DNA from: Syntrophomonadaceae bacterium
GTDB lineage: Bacteria; Bacillota_D; Dethiobacteria; DTU022
Length of the DNA stretch: 15,783 nt
Direction of reading: 5' to 3'
Assembly: GCA_003564505.1 (NCBI GenBank)
Contig: PXFD01000098.1
Span: forward strand, 1-15,783
In this document: positions 6,999-14,231 of the stretch, piece by piece
How the letters are laid out: each line of letters opens with the position of its first letter
Position numbering within the stretch: the stretch's first letter is position 1
Program-made: the position numbers and the translations under genes
The notes under the pieces: generated by a model
Seen by the model: the letters and a program-made list of their open reading frames with translations, nothing else
Databases searched by the model: none
Told to the model about the DNA's origin: nothing

Positions 6999-7045
6999 AA
7001 AAAAACAGGGTAATAAATCGTTTAAACGATAAATTATCCCTGTTT
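6999..7045 (-). terminator. Intrinsic terminator after the coiled-coil gene
   Basis: On the minus strand AAACAGGG (7045-7038) pairs with CCCUGUUU (7010-7003). Further inner pairs (UAAU/AUUA, AUCG/CGAU) are broken by a bulge and a U-U mismatch, around a UUUAAA loop, and a U-run follows. It begins 25 bases past the stop codon of the small coiled-coil gene. Confidence 0.85.
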
Positions 7046-7069
7046 AGTCGTTAGATTAGTTTTTGCTGA

Positions 7070-7345
7070 TTAATTGAGCATATCCCTTAGCTGAGCTTTT
7101 AACTCGTTGGTTTCTTTTTCGACTTCTTTTTTAGCTTCTTCCCAGGTACTCTCGCCTGCTTTTTTCAGGCCTTCCAGTTTTTCTTTTGATTGTTCCATTT
7201 TACTTTCAAGTTCTTTTACTTTTTTTTCGTATTCAATCTTGGCATCGGCACTTTTGCCCTGGGCTTGTGCTTTTAATTTATCTACTTCAGCTTGCCATTC
7301 ATTTAGCTGCGCTTCAATTTTTTCCTGATACGCTTTTTTATCCAT
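7070..7345 (-). CDS. Small charged coiled-coil protein, function unknown
   Basis: The 91-residue protein is almost entirely Lys, Glu, Gln and Ala, with heptad-like spacing of Leu and Ile over its whole length (for example VDKLKAQAQGK, VKELESKMEQSKEKLEGLKK, EKETNELKAQLRDML). A helical coiled coil is thus the only structural prediction. It has no signal peptide, membrane segment or catalytic motif. Small proteins of this kind are widespread in anaerobic bacteria and are sometimes linked to stress or membranes, but I assign no role. It is clearly a real, separate gene: AAGGAGG lies 8-9 bases before the ATG, a consensus promoter is just upstream, and a strong terminator follows. The good promoter and short leader suggest substantial expression. 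Confidence 0.85.
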   Translation of the reverse strand: MDKKAYQEKIEAQLNEWQAEVDKLKAQAQGKSADAKIEYEKKVKELESKMEQSKEKLEGLKKAGESTWEEAKKEVEKETNELKAQLRDMLN

Positions 7346-7369
7346 AATCTATCGCCTCCTTTACTTGTT

Positions 7370-7398
7370 ATTATACCGTATAGCAGTGTATTTTTCAA
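7370..7398 (-). promoter_or_regulatory. Sigma-A promoter of the coiled-coil gene
   Basis: On the minus strand TTGAAA (7398-7393) and a perfect TATAAT (7375-7370) are separated by 17 bases. The expected start is near 7363, giving a leader of only about 18 bases that contains AAGGAGG. Confidence 0.85.
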
Positions 7399-7588
7399 CC
7401 ATAAGCAAGCTATTCTCTTTTTTTACAGTATAATTAAAGGGCAAGTCATTGTTTGGACGTGTTTTGATAAGCTGCTCAAAATTTTACTCATAACATAATT
7501 AAGTTGTTCTAATTGCTAATGTCGCAGCAGGATTTAATCTGTTTTAAACGAACAGGTAAATAAACTCTATTAAGGAAGTGAAAGCTAT

Positions 7589-8164
7589 ATGAGTAATATA
7601 CCAACTCGCGAAGACGCAATGGCACTGTTGAAAGAGTATAATAAAGACGATGCCCTGGTTAAGCACGCCCTGGCTGTAGAAGCAGTTATGGAACACTTTG
7701 CTAATAAATATGAAGAAGACCCTGAAAAATGGCGGGTAATAGGTCTTATTCACGATCTTGACTATGGGAAATACCCTGATCAGCACTGTCATAAAACAAA
7801 AGAGATATTAACTGAGCAGGGTTGGCCTGAAGATTATATCCGAGCCGTAATCAGCCACGGCTGGAAGATTTGCACCGATGTAGAACCGAAAGAAAGGATG
7901 GAAAAAGTCCTTTATACGATAGATGAACTTACCGGCTTAATTGTTGCCACAGTGTTGATGAGGCCAAATAAAAGCATCATGGATTTAACCCCGAAATCAG
8001 TAAAAAAGAAATTCAAGAAGAAAAGCTTTGCTGCCGGAGTTGACCGCAGCATTATCGAAGAAGGTGCAGCCATGCTGGATATGGATCTAACTGAAGTCAT
8101 TGATGAAACCATCAAAGGCATGCAAGCCAGAGCAGAAGAACTTGGTCTTAAGGGGGACCTTTAG
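7589..8164 (+). CDS. HD-domain metal-dependent phosphohydrolase
   Basis: This 191-residue protein has a single HD domain of the HDIG type. The metal ligands are visible: His26 (KHALAVEAVM), His55-Asp56 in GLIHDLDYGKYPDQH, His90 (ISHGW) and Asp112 (TIDELTGLI). Proteins of this group hydrolyse phosphate esters, often of nucleotides; the substrate is not predictable. There is no GYP motif, so it is not an HD-GYP c-di-GMP phosphodiesterase. The C-terminal third (KKKFKKKSFAAGVDR onwards) is basic and then helical. It is one of only two plus-strand genes, with AAGGAAGTG about 9 bases before the ATG. It is transcribed divergently from the coiled-coil gene and converges on the dsrE-lepA group. Confidence 0.9.
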   Translation: MSNIPTREDAMALLKEYNKDDALVKHALAVEAVMEHFANKYEEDPEKWRVIGLIHDLDYGKYPDQHCHKTKEILTEQGWPEDYIRAVISHGWKICTDVEPKERMEKVLYTIDELTGLIVATVLMRPNKSIMDLTPKSVKKKFKKKSFAAGVDRSIIEEGAAMLDMDLTEVIDETIKGMQARAEELGLKGDL

Positions 8165-8169
8165 ATTTG

Positions 8170-8261
8170 TACAAGGTAAAAGGGGACAGGGAAGTTGCAC
8201 CCTTCTCAAAGCAGTAAAGGTAGCAAGTAGCCCTATCCCCTCAATATGCAAGCTACAAGGT
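8170..8261. repeat. Short REP-like inverted repeat between convergent genes
   Basis: GGGGACAGGG (8182-8191) and CCCTATCCCC (8231-8240) pair at 9 of 10 positions. A smaller inner hairpin (GAAG 8191-8194 with CTTC 8202-8205) lies between them. The whole is bracketed by an 8-base direct repeat TACAAGGT (8170-8177 and 8254-8261). The second copy overlaps the last codons and stop of the DsrE gene. There is no U-run, so it is a poor terminator; a mobile repetitive extragenic element is the simplest reading. Confidence 0.4.
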
Positions 8262-8591
8262 TATAACCTGGTAACTCTCATTAACGTAAGCTGCCATCGA
8301 AGGATGACCGTTCATATCATCTTTTAAAGGAATTCCAACTGTCTCGTTATATTCAAGTACACCCATCTTCTTGGAACAGGCCTTGCAGATACCATCAATA
8401 AGACCTTTTTCTTTTGCCTTAATATACAAAGGATTTTCAGAAGCTTCCATATCCTTGATTAACCTGACTGCTTCACCTTCCACAATGATTAAAGCTTTCA
8501 AACCTTTGCTTTCCATATCCAGGGCATTGAGAAGTACGTGTATAAAACAAACCTGGTTTCCGTTAAATGCAAAGTAGACAAATTTATCCAT
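8253..8591 (-). CDS. DsrE/DsrF-like family protein
   Basis: This 112-residue protein has the DsrE-like alpha/beta fold pattern: an N-terminal strand (KFVYFAFNG), a helix with CFIHVLLNALDM, a second strand (ALIIVEGEAV), then NPLYIKAKEKGLIDGICKACSKKMGVLE. The two cysteines Cys69 and Cys72 (CKAC) lie where sulfur-handling members of the family place their active cysteine, so a role in sulfur relay or thiol chemistry is plausible but not shown. It is single-domain, cytoplasmic and without partner DsrF/DsrH genes here. GGGAAGG lies about 8 bases before the ATG. It begins 36 bases after the lepA stop on the same strand, with no terminator seen between, so it may be co-transcribed with lepA. Confidence 0.85.
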   Translation of the reverse strand: MDKFVYFAFNGNQVCFIHVLLNALDMESKGLKALIIVEGEAVRLIKDMEASENPLYIKAKEKGLIDGICKACSKKMGVLEYNETVGIPLKDDMNGHPSMAAYVNESYQVITL

Positions 8592-8627
8592 TTAAAACCT
8601 TCCCTTCTTAACTGCTCTATAAATATA

Positions 8628-10427
8628 TTACTTAACTTTTAATACTGCAGTAAAGGCTTCCTGGGGGATCTCGACCCGGCCAATTTTTTTCATTTTCTTC
8701 TTACCTTCCTTCTGTTTCTCCAATAATTTCCTTTTGCGGGTGACATCTCCACCGTAAAGCTTTTCGGTAACATTCTTTCGCAGGGCTTTTACAGTTTCCC
8801 GGGCAATAATATTATTCTCTACGGCAGCCTGGATCGGCACATCAAACATCTGCCTGGGGATAATTTCTTTTAACTTTTCTACCATTTCCCGGCCTCTCTG
8901 GTATGCTTTATCCTGGTGAATAATAAAGGATAAAGCATCAACTTTTTCAGCATTAACCAGAATATCCATCAATACCAGTTTCGATTTCCTGTAGCCATGT
9001 ATTTCATAGTCCAATGCTGCATAACCCCTGGTGCGTGATTTGAGCAGATCAAAAAAATCATAAACAATTTCAGCCAGTGGCAAGTAATAGGTCAGCTTAA
9101 CCCTTTCCGTATCAAGGTACTCTGTATCCCTGAATTCCCCTCTTTTTTCCTGACATAACTCCATAACCGCACCCATGTATTCTGCAGGAATTAAAATCGA
9201 AGCATCAACGTAAGGTTCTTCGATTGCTTCCCTTTCTCCAGAAGGAGGCATTAGTGCAGGGTTGTCAACTTCAATCATTCCTCCATCTTTTAAGTGGACC
9301 CGGTAAACCACACTGGGAGCAGACACTATTAAATTTAGACCATACTCCCGCTCCAGCCTTTCCCTGACAATATCCATATGCAGCAGACCAAGAAAACCGC
9401 AACGGAAACCAAGTCCAAGGGCTGCTGATTTTTCAGGTTCATAAGAAAGAGCTGAATCATTAAGTTTTAAACGTTCAATTGCTTCCCTCAGGGTTACAAA
9501 ATCATTGCTATCCTGTGGGAAAAGTCCGCAAAAAACCATGGATACAACCTTCCGGTAGCCAGGCAAGGCCTTTTCTGCAGGGTTTTCTGCCCCGGTTACC
9601 GTGTCACCAACCGCAGCATCGGCAACATTCTTAATTGAAGCAATCAGGTAGCCAACCTCACCAGCAGCCAAACCTTTTACTGGCTCCATGGCCGGCCGGA
9701 AAACACCAATTTCTGATACTTCAAATTCCTTACCAGTATTCATAAATTTAATCCTATCAGCGGTATTTATACTGCCCTCTACCACCCGGATATAGGCCAC
9801 AACGCCCCGGTATTTATCATAGTTTGAATCAAAAACCAGTGCTTTTAAAGGGGCATCCGACTCACTTGGTATTGGTGACGGAACCTTTTTTACTACAGCT
9901 TCAAGAACCGCTTCAATACCTGTACCCTGCTTGGCTGAAATGGGCAGGGCATCTGCCGCTTCATCGCCAATTAAGTCTATCAGTTCGCCCTTAACTCTTT
10001 CAGGATCGGCACTGTCAAGGTCAATCTTATTGATCACAGGTACTATTGCTAGCTCCTCTTCCAAAGCCAAATATGTATTAGCCAGGGTCTGGGCTTCAAT
10101 TCCCTGGGCGGCATCCACCACTAAAATAGCTCCCTCACAGGCAGCAAGACTTCGTGACACCTCGTAAGTAAAATCAACATGCCCTGGAGTATCAATTAAA
10201 TTCAAGACATACTCTTCCCCATCATCAGACTTATAAGCCAGGCGAACTGCCTGCAGCTTAATGGTGATACCCCGTTCCCTCTCCAGGTCCATCTGATCAA
10301 GAACCTGTTCTTTCATTTCCCGGGCAGTAAGGGTGCTGGTTGCTTCAAGCAAACGGTCCGCCAGGGTTGACTTACCGTGATCAATGTGCGCTATAATACA
10401 AAAATTCCTGATATTTTCCTGCTTCAA
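8628..10427 (-). CDS. lepA: Elongation factor 4 (LepA), ribosome-associated GTPase
   Basis: LepA is a conserved translational GTPase that binds the ribosome and affects elongation or initiation under stress. The 599-residue length is standard. GTPase motifs are intact: AHIDHGKST (13-21), [15 protein letters not shown] and [11 protein letters not shown]. The LepA-specific C-terminal domain is recognisable from [20 protein letters not shown] to EAFTAVLKV. An upstream in-frame start at 10475 would add 16 residues that fit nothing in the family. I chose TTG at 10427: it gives the usual [21 protein letters not shown]-terminus and has GGAGG 8 bases upstream. The promoter (TATAAT at 10464-10469) lies beneath a perfect palindrome. 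The gene is followed by the DsrE-like gene, not by the hemW/hrcA neighbourhood common in Bacillota. Confidence 0.97.
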   Translation of the reverse strand: MKQENIRNFCIIAHIDHGKSTLADRLLEATSTLTAREMKEQVLDQMDLERERGITIKLQAVRLAYKSDDGEEYVLNLIDTPGHVDFTYEVSRSLAACEGAILVVDAAQGIEAQTLANTYLALEEELAIVPVINKIDLDSADPERVKGELIDLIGDEAADALPISAKQGTGIEAVLEAVVKKVPSPIPSESDAPLKALVFDSNYDKYRGVVAYIRVVEGSINTADRIKFMNTGKEFEVSEIGVFRPAMEPVKGLAAGEVGYLIASIKNVADAAVGDTVTGAENPAEKALPGYRKVVSMVFCGLFPQDSNDFVTLREAIERLKLNDSALSYEPEKSAALGLGFRCGFLGLLHMDIVRERLEREYGLNLIVSAPSVVYRVHLKDGGMIEVDNPALMPPSGEREAIEEPYVDASILIPAEYMGAVMELCQEKRGEFRDTEYLDTERVKLTYYLPLAEIVYDFFDLLKSRTRGYAALDYEIHGYRKSKLVLMDILVNAEKVDALSFIIHQDKAYQRGREMVEKLKEIIPRQMFDVPIQAAVENNIIARETVKALRKNVTEKLYGGDVTRKRKLLEKQKEGKKKMKKIGRVEIPQEAFTAVLKVK

Positions 10428-10463
10428 ATGATAATGCCTCCATCCAGATATTCTTCCTGTAGG

Positions 10464-10500
10464 ATTATAACACAAGATAAGCCAGGAATTAATTCCTGGC
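10464..10500 (-). promoter_or_regulatory. lepA promoter with overlapping 20-base perfect palindrome
   Basis: A perfect -10 TATAAT (10469-10464) lies 37 bases before the lepA TTG. The -35 region has no good match and falls inside GCCAGGAATTAATTCCTGGC (10481-10500), an uninterrupted palindrome with 10-base arms. As DNA this could be a dimeric regulator's operator, or a site for an activator compensating for the poor -35. As RNA from the upstream GNAT gene it would form an 8-base stem with a UUAA loop followed by UUAUCUUGUG, a weak terminator. Confidence 0.5.
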
Positions 10501-10614
10501 TAGCTAAGTTAAAAATACAATAGTTAAATAGAAGTGAGATTTAAAGTTTTGCCAGGTAGCGTTTTAGCGGCAGGTATCAATTTTCATGCTGATTTCCTTT
10601 ACCTTTCATTTATA

Positions 10615-11157
10615 CTATTCGCGCCAGTATTCCGGCCGATTGATAGCATCAGCACAAAGAACTTTTCCGGTTAACTTGCCAACTAAGCCCTGGCTTAGTT
10701 CACGGACCATCCAGGCAGCAGAGGCCTCTTCAGGAATAGGGTATGGAGCTTCAAATCCAAGTTTGCCTGCTTCCTTAAAACCGAAACGGGGATAATAATT
10801 TGGATGACCGAGAACAAATACCAGTTTTACTCCCTTTTGTGCAAGTATCTGCAAGCCCTTTTCAATCAGCTGTCCCCCTGTCCCCCGGTTCTGTTCCTCC
10901 GGTATTACAGCAAGAGGTGCCAGTAATTGAATGCTCAGCTCCGAATCAGAGGAAATTCGTGCGCTGGTAAATAAAATATGCCCGGTAATTTTCTTGCCTC
11001 TCAAGGCAACAAGGGAAAGCAGAGGTCGAGCTGTTGGATCATTTAGTAATCCAGCAACTAATTTTAAAACTTCCGGACCTTCAAACTGGCCGAAAGCCTT
11101 TTCTTCAACCGCAAGCAGATCCGTTAAATCTGCCTTTTCAGCTTCTCGTATGAACAA
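10615..11157 (-). CDS. GNAT family N-acetyltransferase, YhbS-like
   Basis: This 180-residue acetyltransferase shows the acetyl-CoA-binding motif A in PLAVIPEEQNRGTGGQLIEKG (81-101; Q/RxxGxG at 90-95). The C-terminal GHPNYYPRFGF (117-127) is the hallmark of the YhbS/predicted-acetyltransferase subgroup. The acceptor substrate is unknown. The start is a TTG at 11157 with GGAG about 10 bases upstream; no ATG gives a complete N-terminal domain. It begins 55 bases after the DHH phosphoesterase stop on the same strand and is probably in one operon with it. A 187-base gap to lepA holds the lepA promoter and the palindrome. Confidence 0.9.
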   Translation of the reverse strand: MFIREAEKADLTDLLAVEEKAFGQFEGPEVLKLVAGLLNDPTARPLLSLVALRGKKITGHILFTSARISSDSELSIQLLAPLAVIPEEQNRGTGGQLIEKGLQILAQKGVKLVFVLGHPNYYPRFGFKEAGKLGFEAPYPIPEEASAAWMVRELSQGLVGKLTGKVLCADAINRPEYWRE

Positions 11158-11212
11158 TAAATCAGTTCTCCAAATAGTTGTTAAAAAACTTACCTGTCCC
11201 AGAACAAAATAA

Positions 11213-12298
11213 TCACTTTTTGATCAAACTTATCACTTTTTCCCTAATGTTTTCATATAGGCTTTCTATACCGGCTTTATAATATGTGTCCCTGCTCCGG
11301 CGTAAAATATCCAGTGTTGTTGCTTCGACCACTTTCCATAACATTTCCTTTTCAGGGGTATTCCTGAAATAGTCCAGCTTTACCTGGTATGCTCCTTTAT
11401 ACTGCCTGCCCCCTCCGTTCGGTGTAATCCGTTTAATAATCCTGTTTAAGTCAACAGAACTGCTTCCAGACCGCAGGGATACATCCAGGTACATTTCACC
11501 TCGTTTAGAATTTTCTATGATAGCAAAAACAGCTACCAGGGTGTGGTTCCTGTTTTTCAGAATCATATCTGCTGCCAGGGCAATGGAATCCCTGTTTTTT
11601 GAATCAACAAAATCAAGTCCGTATAGGCCCCAGTCTTTGTAAACAACCTCATTGCCAATACCCTTGTTATAGTAAAGCAGCATCTCGGGAGTTGGCGGCA
11701 AGCTGTTGATGTTTTCCAGAATATCCTGGTCTGCAAGAGCAGACAGAAAGCTTAGGGCTTCTATATCGAGGGGGTTAATATGACTATAGCTATCAGTATC
11801 GGTTTGAATGCCGAACATCAATGCTGTAGCAATAACAGACATATCCTCCGCGGGCAGTTCAAGGTCCAGATTTTGCAGGATTAAAGCAACCAGGGTGCTG
11901 GTGGAACCTACATCTGTCCTAAGCAAAGCATAATCAGCCGGCACTGCATCAGCTGATTTGGCATGATGATCAATATGAACAGCACAAGGGAGACTATCAC
12001 CGATTGATTCTACCCAGTTGCTTTGAAAGTCTGGGACAATATAGGCTTCATATTTTTGCACACTAATATTCTTACTAAAATTAACTGGTATTTTTAGTCT
12101 ATCGATTAACAGCTGGTTTTGAGGAAGCGACAATTTTCTTTCTGCATAAATGGCTGATTCAATAGAGTAATAATCGAGGATTAGTTTAATTGCGTACGCC
12201 GAGGCAATAGCATCAGGATCAGGGGAACCGGGGATAAAGATGGCTAATGCTTGGTATTTTTGAACTGCTTCAAGAAATAATCCTGCCTCTTTTTTCAT
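11213..12298 (-). CDS. DHH/DHHA1 phosphoesterase, NrnA/RecJ-like superfamily
   Basis: This 361-residue protein has the metal-binding motifs of the DHH superfamily in order: GSPDPDAIASA (24-34), Asp90 in IVPDFQ, HIDHH (108-112) and GIQTDTDS (163-170). A C-terminal DHHA1-type domain follows with GGGRQYKGAYQ near residue 295. Relatives include oligoribonuclease/pAp phosphatase NrnA and cyclic-dinucleotide phosphodiesterases, so turnover of nanoRNA or a signalling dinucleotide is plausible. Family members commonly have GGGH at the C-terminal substrate site; here Arg298 replaces that His, which may shift substrate choice. GAGGCG precedes the ATG, and a TATAAT (12327-12322) just upstream gives a very short leader, though its -35 is poor. 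Confidence 0.88.
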   Translation of the reverse strand: MKKEAGLFLEAVQKYQALAIFIPGSPDPDAIASAYAIKLILDYYSIESAIYAERKLSLPQNQLLIDRLKIPVNFSKNISVQKYEAYIVPDFQSNWVESIGDSLPCAVHIDHHAKSADAVPADYALLRTDVGSTSTLVALILQNLDLELPAEDMSVIATALMFGIQTDTDSYSHINPLDIEALSFLSALADQDILENINSLPPTPEMLLYYNKGIGNEVVYKDWGLYGLDFVDSKNRDSIALAADMILKNRNHTLVAVFAIIENSKRGEMYLDVSLRSGSSSVDLNRIIKRITPNGGGRQYKGAYQVKLDYFRNTPEKEMLWKVVEATTLDILRRSRDTYYKAGIESLYENIREKVISLIKK

Positions 12299-12489
12299 GC
12301 AACGCCTCGACCTTTTTGATCATTATACCATTTTTTTGCAAAAGGATGGAGGGATGATGATAATTTTATCAGCAGGCTCGCAATATATATTTTTGCCTAC
12401 CAATTCTCCATATAATGCCAGTTTTAAATAAAGCAAATAGATGCTATGCTTAAGTTAAAGTCAATTAAAAGGTTATGGGGATTAAAACA

Positions 12490-13008
12490 ATGACGGACAT
12501 GAAAAAATACCAGGGCAGACCTTCAGTCCCGGCAAAAAAGGCCCTCGAGAAAACAGGTACGGCTATTGCCAAAAACCTGACCGAAATGCAAACGATCGCA
12601 GGGGAGGTTTCCCAATATCAACAACTTTCCATTAAAGGTGAACGGGGTAAAATACTTCATTTAAGCAGTCTGTTTTTCGACTATTACCTGCTGGTAGAAG
12701 AATGCCTGTTGCTTATTGCAAAAACAACAGACCAGTGGATTCCCGGGAGCATGGGCTGGCGACACAGCCTGATCAAGCTGCTGCAAAACCCAATCCCGGA
12801 AAAAAGACCGCAGGTATTGTCTTTTCAGTCTGCTATCCTTATAAACGATTTTCTCATACTCTACCTCAACTATCACCGTCACAGCGCCACATTTTCGGAA
12901 GAAAAGCTGGAAAAATTTGCTGATAAGCTGATACAGCTTAACCAGCTGCTTGGCAAAGAACTAAACTTATTTGTTAAAGTTTTTGCACCTGGTAAAAATA
13001 AGCAGTAA
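12490..13008 (+). CDS. HepT-like HEPN-domain protein, solitary, probably catalytically degenerate
   Basis: The 172-residue protein is all helical. From about residue 55 it follows the pattern of the HepT-like ribonuclease toxin fold: FDYYLLVEECLLLIA (63-77), GWRHSLIKLL (89-98), IPEKRPQVLS (102-111) and a helix ending LYLNYHRHSATF (124-135), then a long final helix. In active HepT-like proteins the last motif is R-4x-H; here the Arg position aligns with Leu126 while His131 is kept, so RNase activity is doubtful. No MNT-type nucleotidyltransferase antitoxin lies beside it. The family match is from memory of the pattern. ATG at 12475 is also possible (AAAAGG only 2 bases away); 12490 is chosen with GGGG about 9 bases upstream. 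It is divergent from the DHH gene. Confidence 0.6.
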   Translation: MTDMKKYQGRPSVPAKKALEKTGTAIAKNLTEMQTIAGEVSQYQQLSIKGERGKILHLSSLFFDYYLLVEECLLLIAKTTDQWIPGSMGWRHSLIKLLQNPIPEKRPQVLSFQSAILINDFLILYLNYHRHSATFSEEKLEKFADKLIQLNQLLGKELNLFVKVFAPGKNKQ

Positions 13009-13043
13009 TTAAATCTGTCTTGGTTTCCTCATGTTCAACGTTG

Positions 13044-13180
13044 TCACACTTTTCTGGATTTATCAATTCCAACACCTGATACAAGGCCGATAGCTATCCT
13101 AATACAATGTTGTCAATTCTTTGTCTAAATATCTATCCTAAGGCAATTCCAATTGTAATACCGGTTAATATAATATTCAT
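13044..13180 (-). pseudogene. Broken small glycine-zipper membrane protein gene
   Basis: Starting one base after the second permease's stop, an ATG frame reads MNIILTGITIGIALG, then an in-frame TAG. The same frame resumes with IFRQRIDNIVLG and meets another TAG, but a one-base shift there continues as IAIGLVSGVGIDKSRKV and a stop. The Gly-Ile-Ala-Leu-Gly and Ile-Ala-Ile-Gly pattern is that of small (about 45-60 residue) hydrophobic glycine-zipper proteins common in bacteria. With one nonsense codon and one missing base it looks recently inactivated. The direct repeat TTAGGATAG marks both defects. A poor ribosome binding site adds doubt. Confidence 0.45.
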
Positions 13181-13181
13181 C

Positions 13182-14231
13182 TCATGTTAATATTCTCTTC
13201 TTTAATAAAAGCAGCACAGGGATCAACGCCACAGTTATTGCCAGGGCAATTAGTAATTCAAACCAGACCCCACTTAAAGATTCTCCCATGATCGATACAG
13301 TCCAGATCGGTTCAATTACCCAGTAAAGGGGGAAAAATTTAGCAATCCACTGCGGCCATTCCGGGAACAGGTAAAAGATAACCGGCACAAACAGGAAAAT
13401 CCCCAGGCTTTTAATCAGGGTGAAAAGCATGGTCGCATTTTTCGAGTAAACTCCTACCAGTAGGCCAATCATTGAAGTAAGCGCAGCAGCAACTGCCACC
13501 ACGACCAGGACTTCAAGCGGACGTGGCCCGAAAGCCTGGTTTAACAGCAGGGTAACAGAAGCCAGGAAGACAGAAAAAATAAAACCGATCAGCCATTTAG
13601 CAGCAAGAATTTCATCGATCTTGACCGGGGTAACCAGCATTGCTGTTAATGTTCTCTTCTCTTTCTCCTCCACCAGGCTGGAACTGGGCACCCAGATTCC
13701 CGACATGGCCAGGGCGTAAAAAACTATAACCGGAACCAGACGGATAGAAATGGGCAAACCCTCTTCACCAAAATAGACTGTTTCAACCTGGACAGGAGCT
13801 TCACTGCCTTCAACTTCCCTGACCATTTCAATGGCTGTCACCGCAATAATAATTCTATTCACGGCCAGGCTTTCTCCACTCATGTAAAACTCCAGCACCG
13901 GCTTCTCACCATCCCGGACAGCATCATCAAATCCGGGTGATAAGACCAAGCCTGCATCAAGATCGTGATTTTCAACCAGATCTGTTAACTGTCCAACATC
14001 ATCGACCACTGAAACCTCAAAACCTTCAAGCTCTTTTACCGCTGAAGTAATATAGGAGTCGCCAAGGTCTACCAGGCCCAGCCTCGGTTTCGGCTCAAAA
14101 AGTGAACCAAAGGCGAACTGCAGTATCAGGGTTAAGGCAAAAGGCATCAACAGGGCCCAGATAAAGAAAGGCTTCCTTGGTCCCACTGAAAAATCCTTCA
14201 GCACCATCCTGAATACGCGTTTAATGCTCAC
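13182..14231 (-). CDS. ABC-2 type exporter permease, second subunit
   Basis: This 349-residue integral membrane protein of the ABC-2 family has an N-terminal membrane segment (FFIWALLMPFALTLILQFAFG), a large external domain of about 130 residues (GLVDLGDSYITSAVKEL onward), then five further hydrophobic segments from VPVIVFYALAMSGIWV to the C-terminus. The cytoplasmic EEKEKRTLTAMLVTPVKIDEILAAKW, facing the ATPase, is typical. The start is GTG at 14231, which overlaps the upstream permease stop by 4 bases (GTGA), with GGAAGGTGG 7 bases upstream; a longer frame from 14330 would overlap the neighbour heavily. It is translationally coupled to the first permease. The exported substrate is not evident; NatB-like and drug or lipid exporters share this plan. 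Confidence 0.9.
   Translation of the reverse strand: MSIKRVFRMVLKDFSVGPRKPFFIWALLMPFALTLILQFAFGSLFEPKPRLGLVDLGDSYITSAVKELEGFEVSVVDDVGQLTDLVENHDLDAGLVLSPGFDDAVRDGEKPVLEFYMSGESLAVNRIIIAVTAIEMVREVEGSEAPVQVETVYFGEEGLPISIRLVPVIVFYALAMSGIWVPSSSLVEEKEKRTLTAMLVTPVKIDEILAAKWLIGFIFSVFLASVTLLLNQAFGPRPLEVLVVVAVAAALTSMIGLLVGVYSKNATMLFTLIKSLGIFLFVPVIFYLFPEWPQWIAKFFPLYWVIEPIWTVSIMGESLSGVWFELLIALAITVALIPVLLLLKKRILT

Noticed and set aside
10428..10475. Longer LepA N-terminus from 10475
   Set aside because: The 16 extra residues do not fit LepA, and they span the GGAGG that serves the TTG at 10427.
10564..10587. Seven-codon minus-strand ORF (MKIDTCR) with AAGGA upstream, in the gap before lepA
   Set aside because: It resembles a leader peptide, but no attenuator structure follows it and such short ORFs occur by chance.
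13009..13181. Terminator between the convergent HepT-like gene and the ABC operon
   Set aside because: Only short imperfect AT-rich repeats are visible (TTAATATT-like), without a GC stem and U-run.
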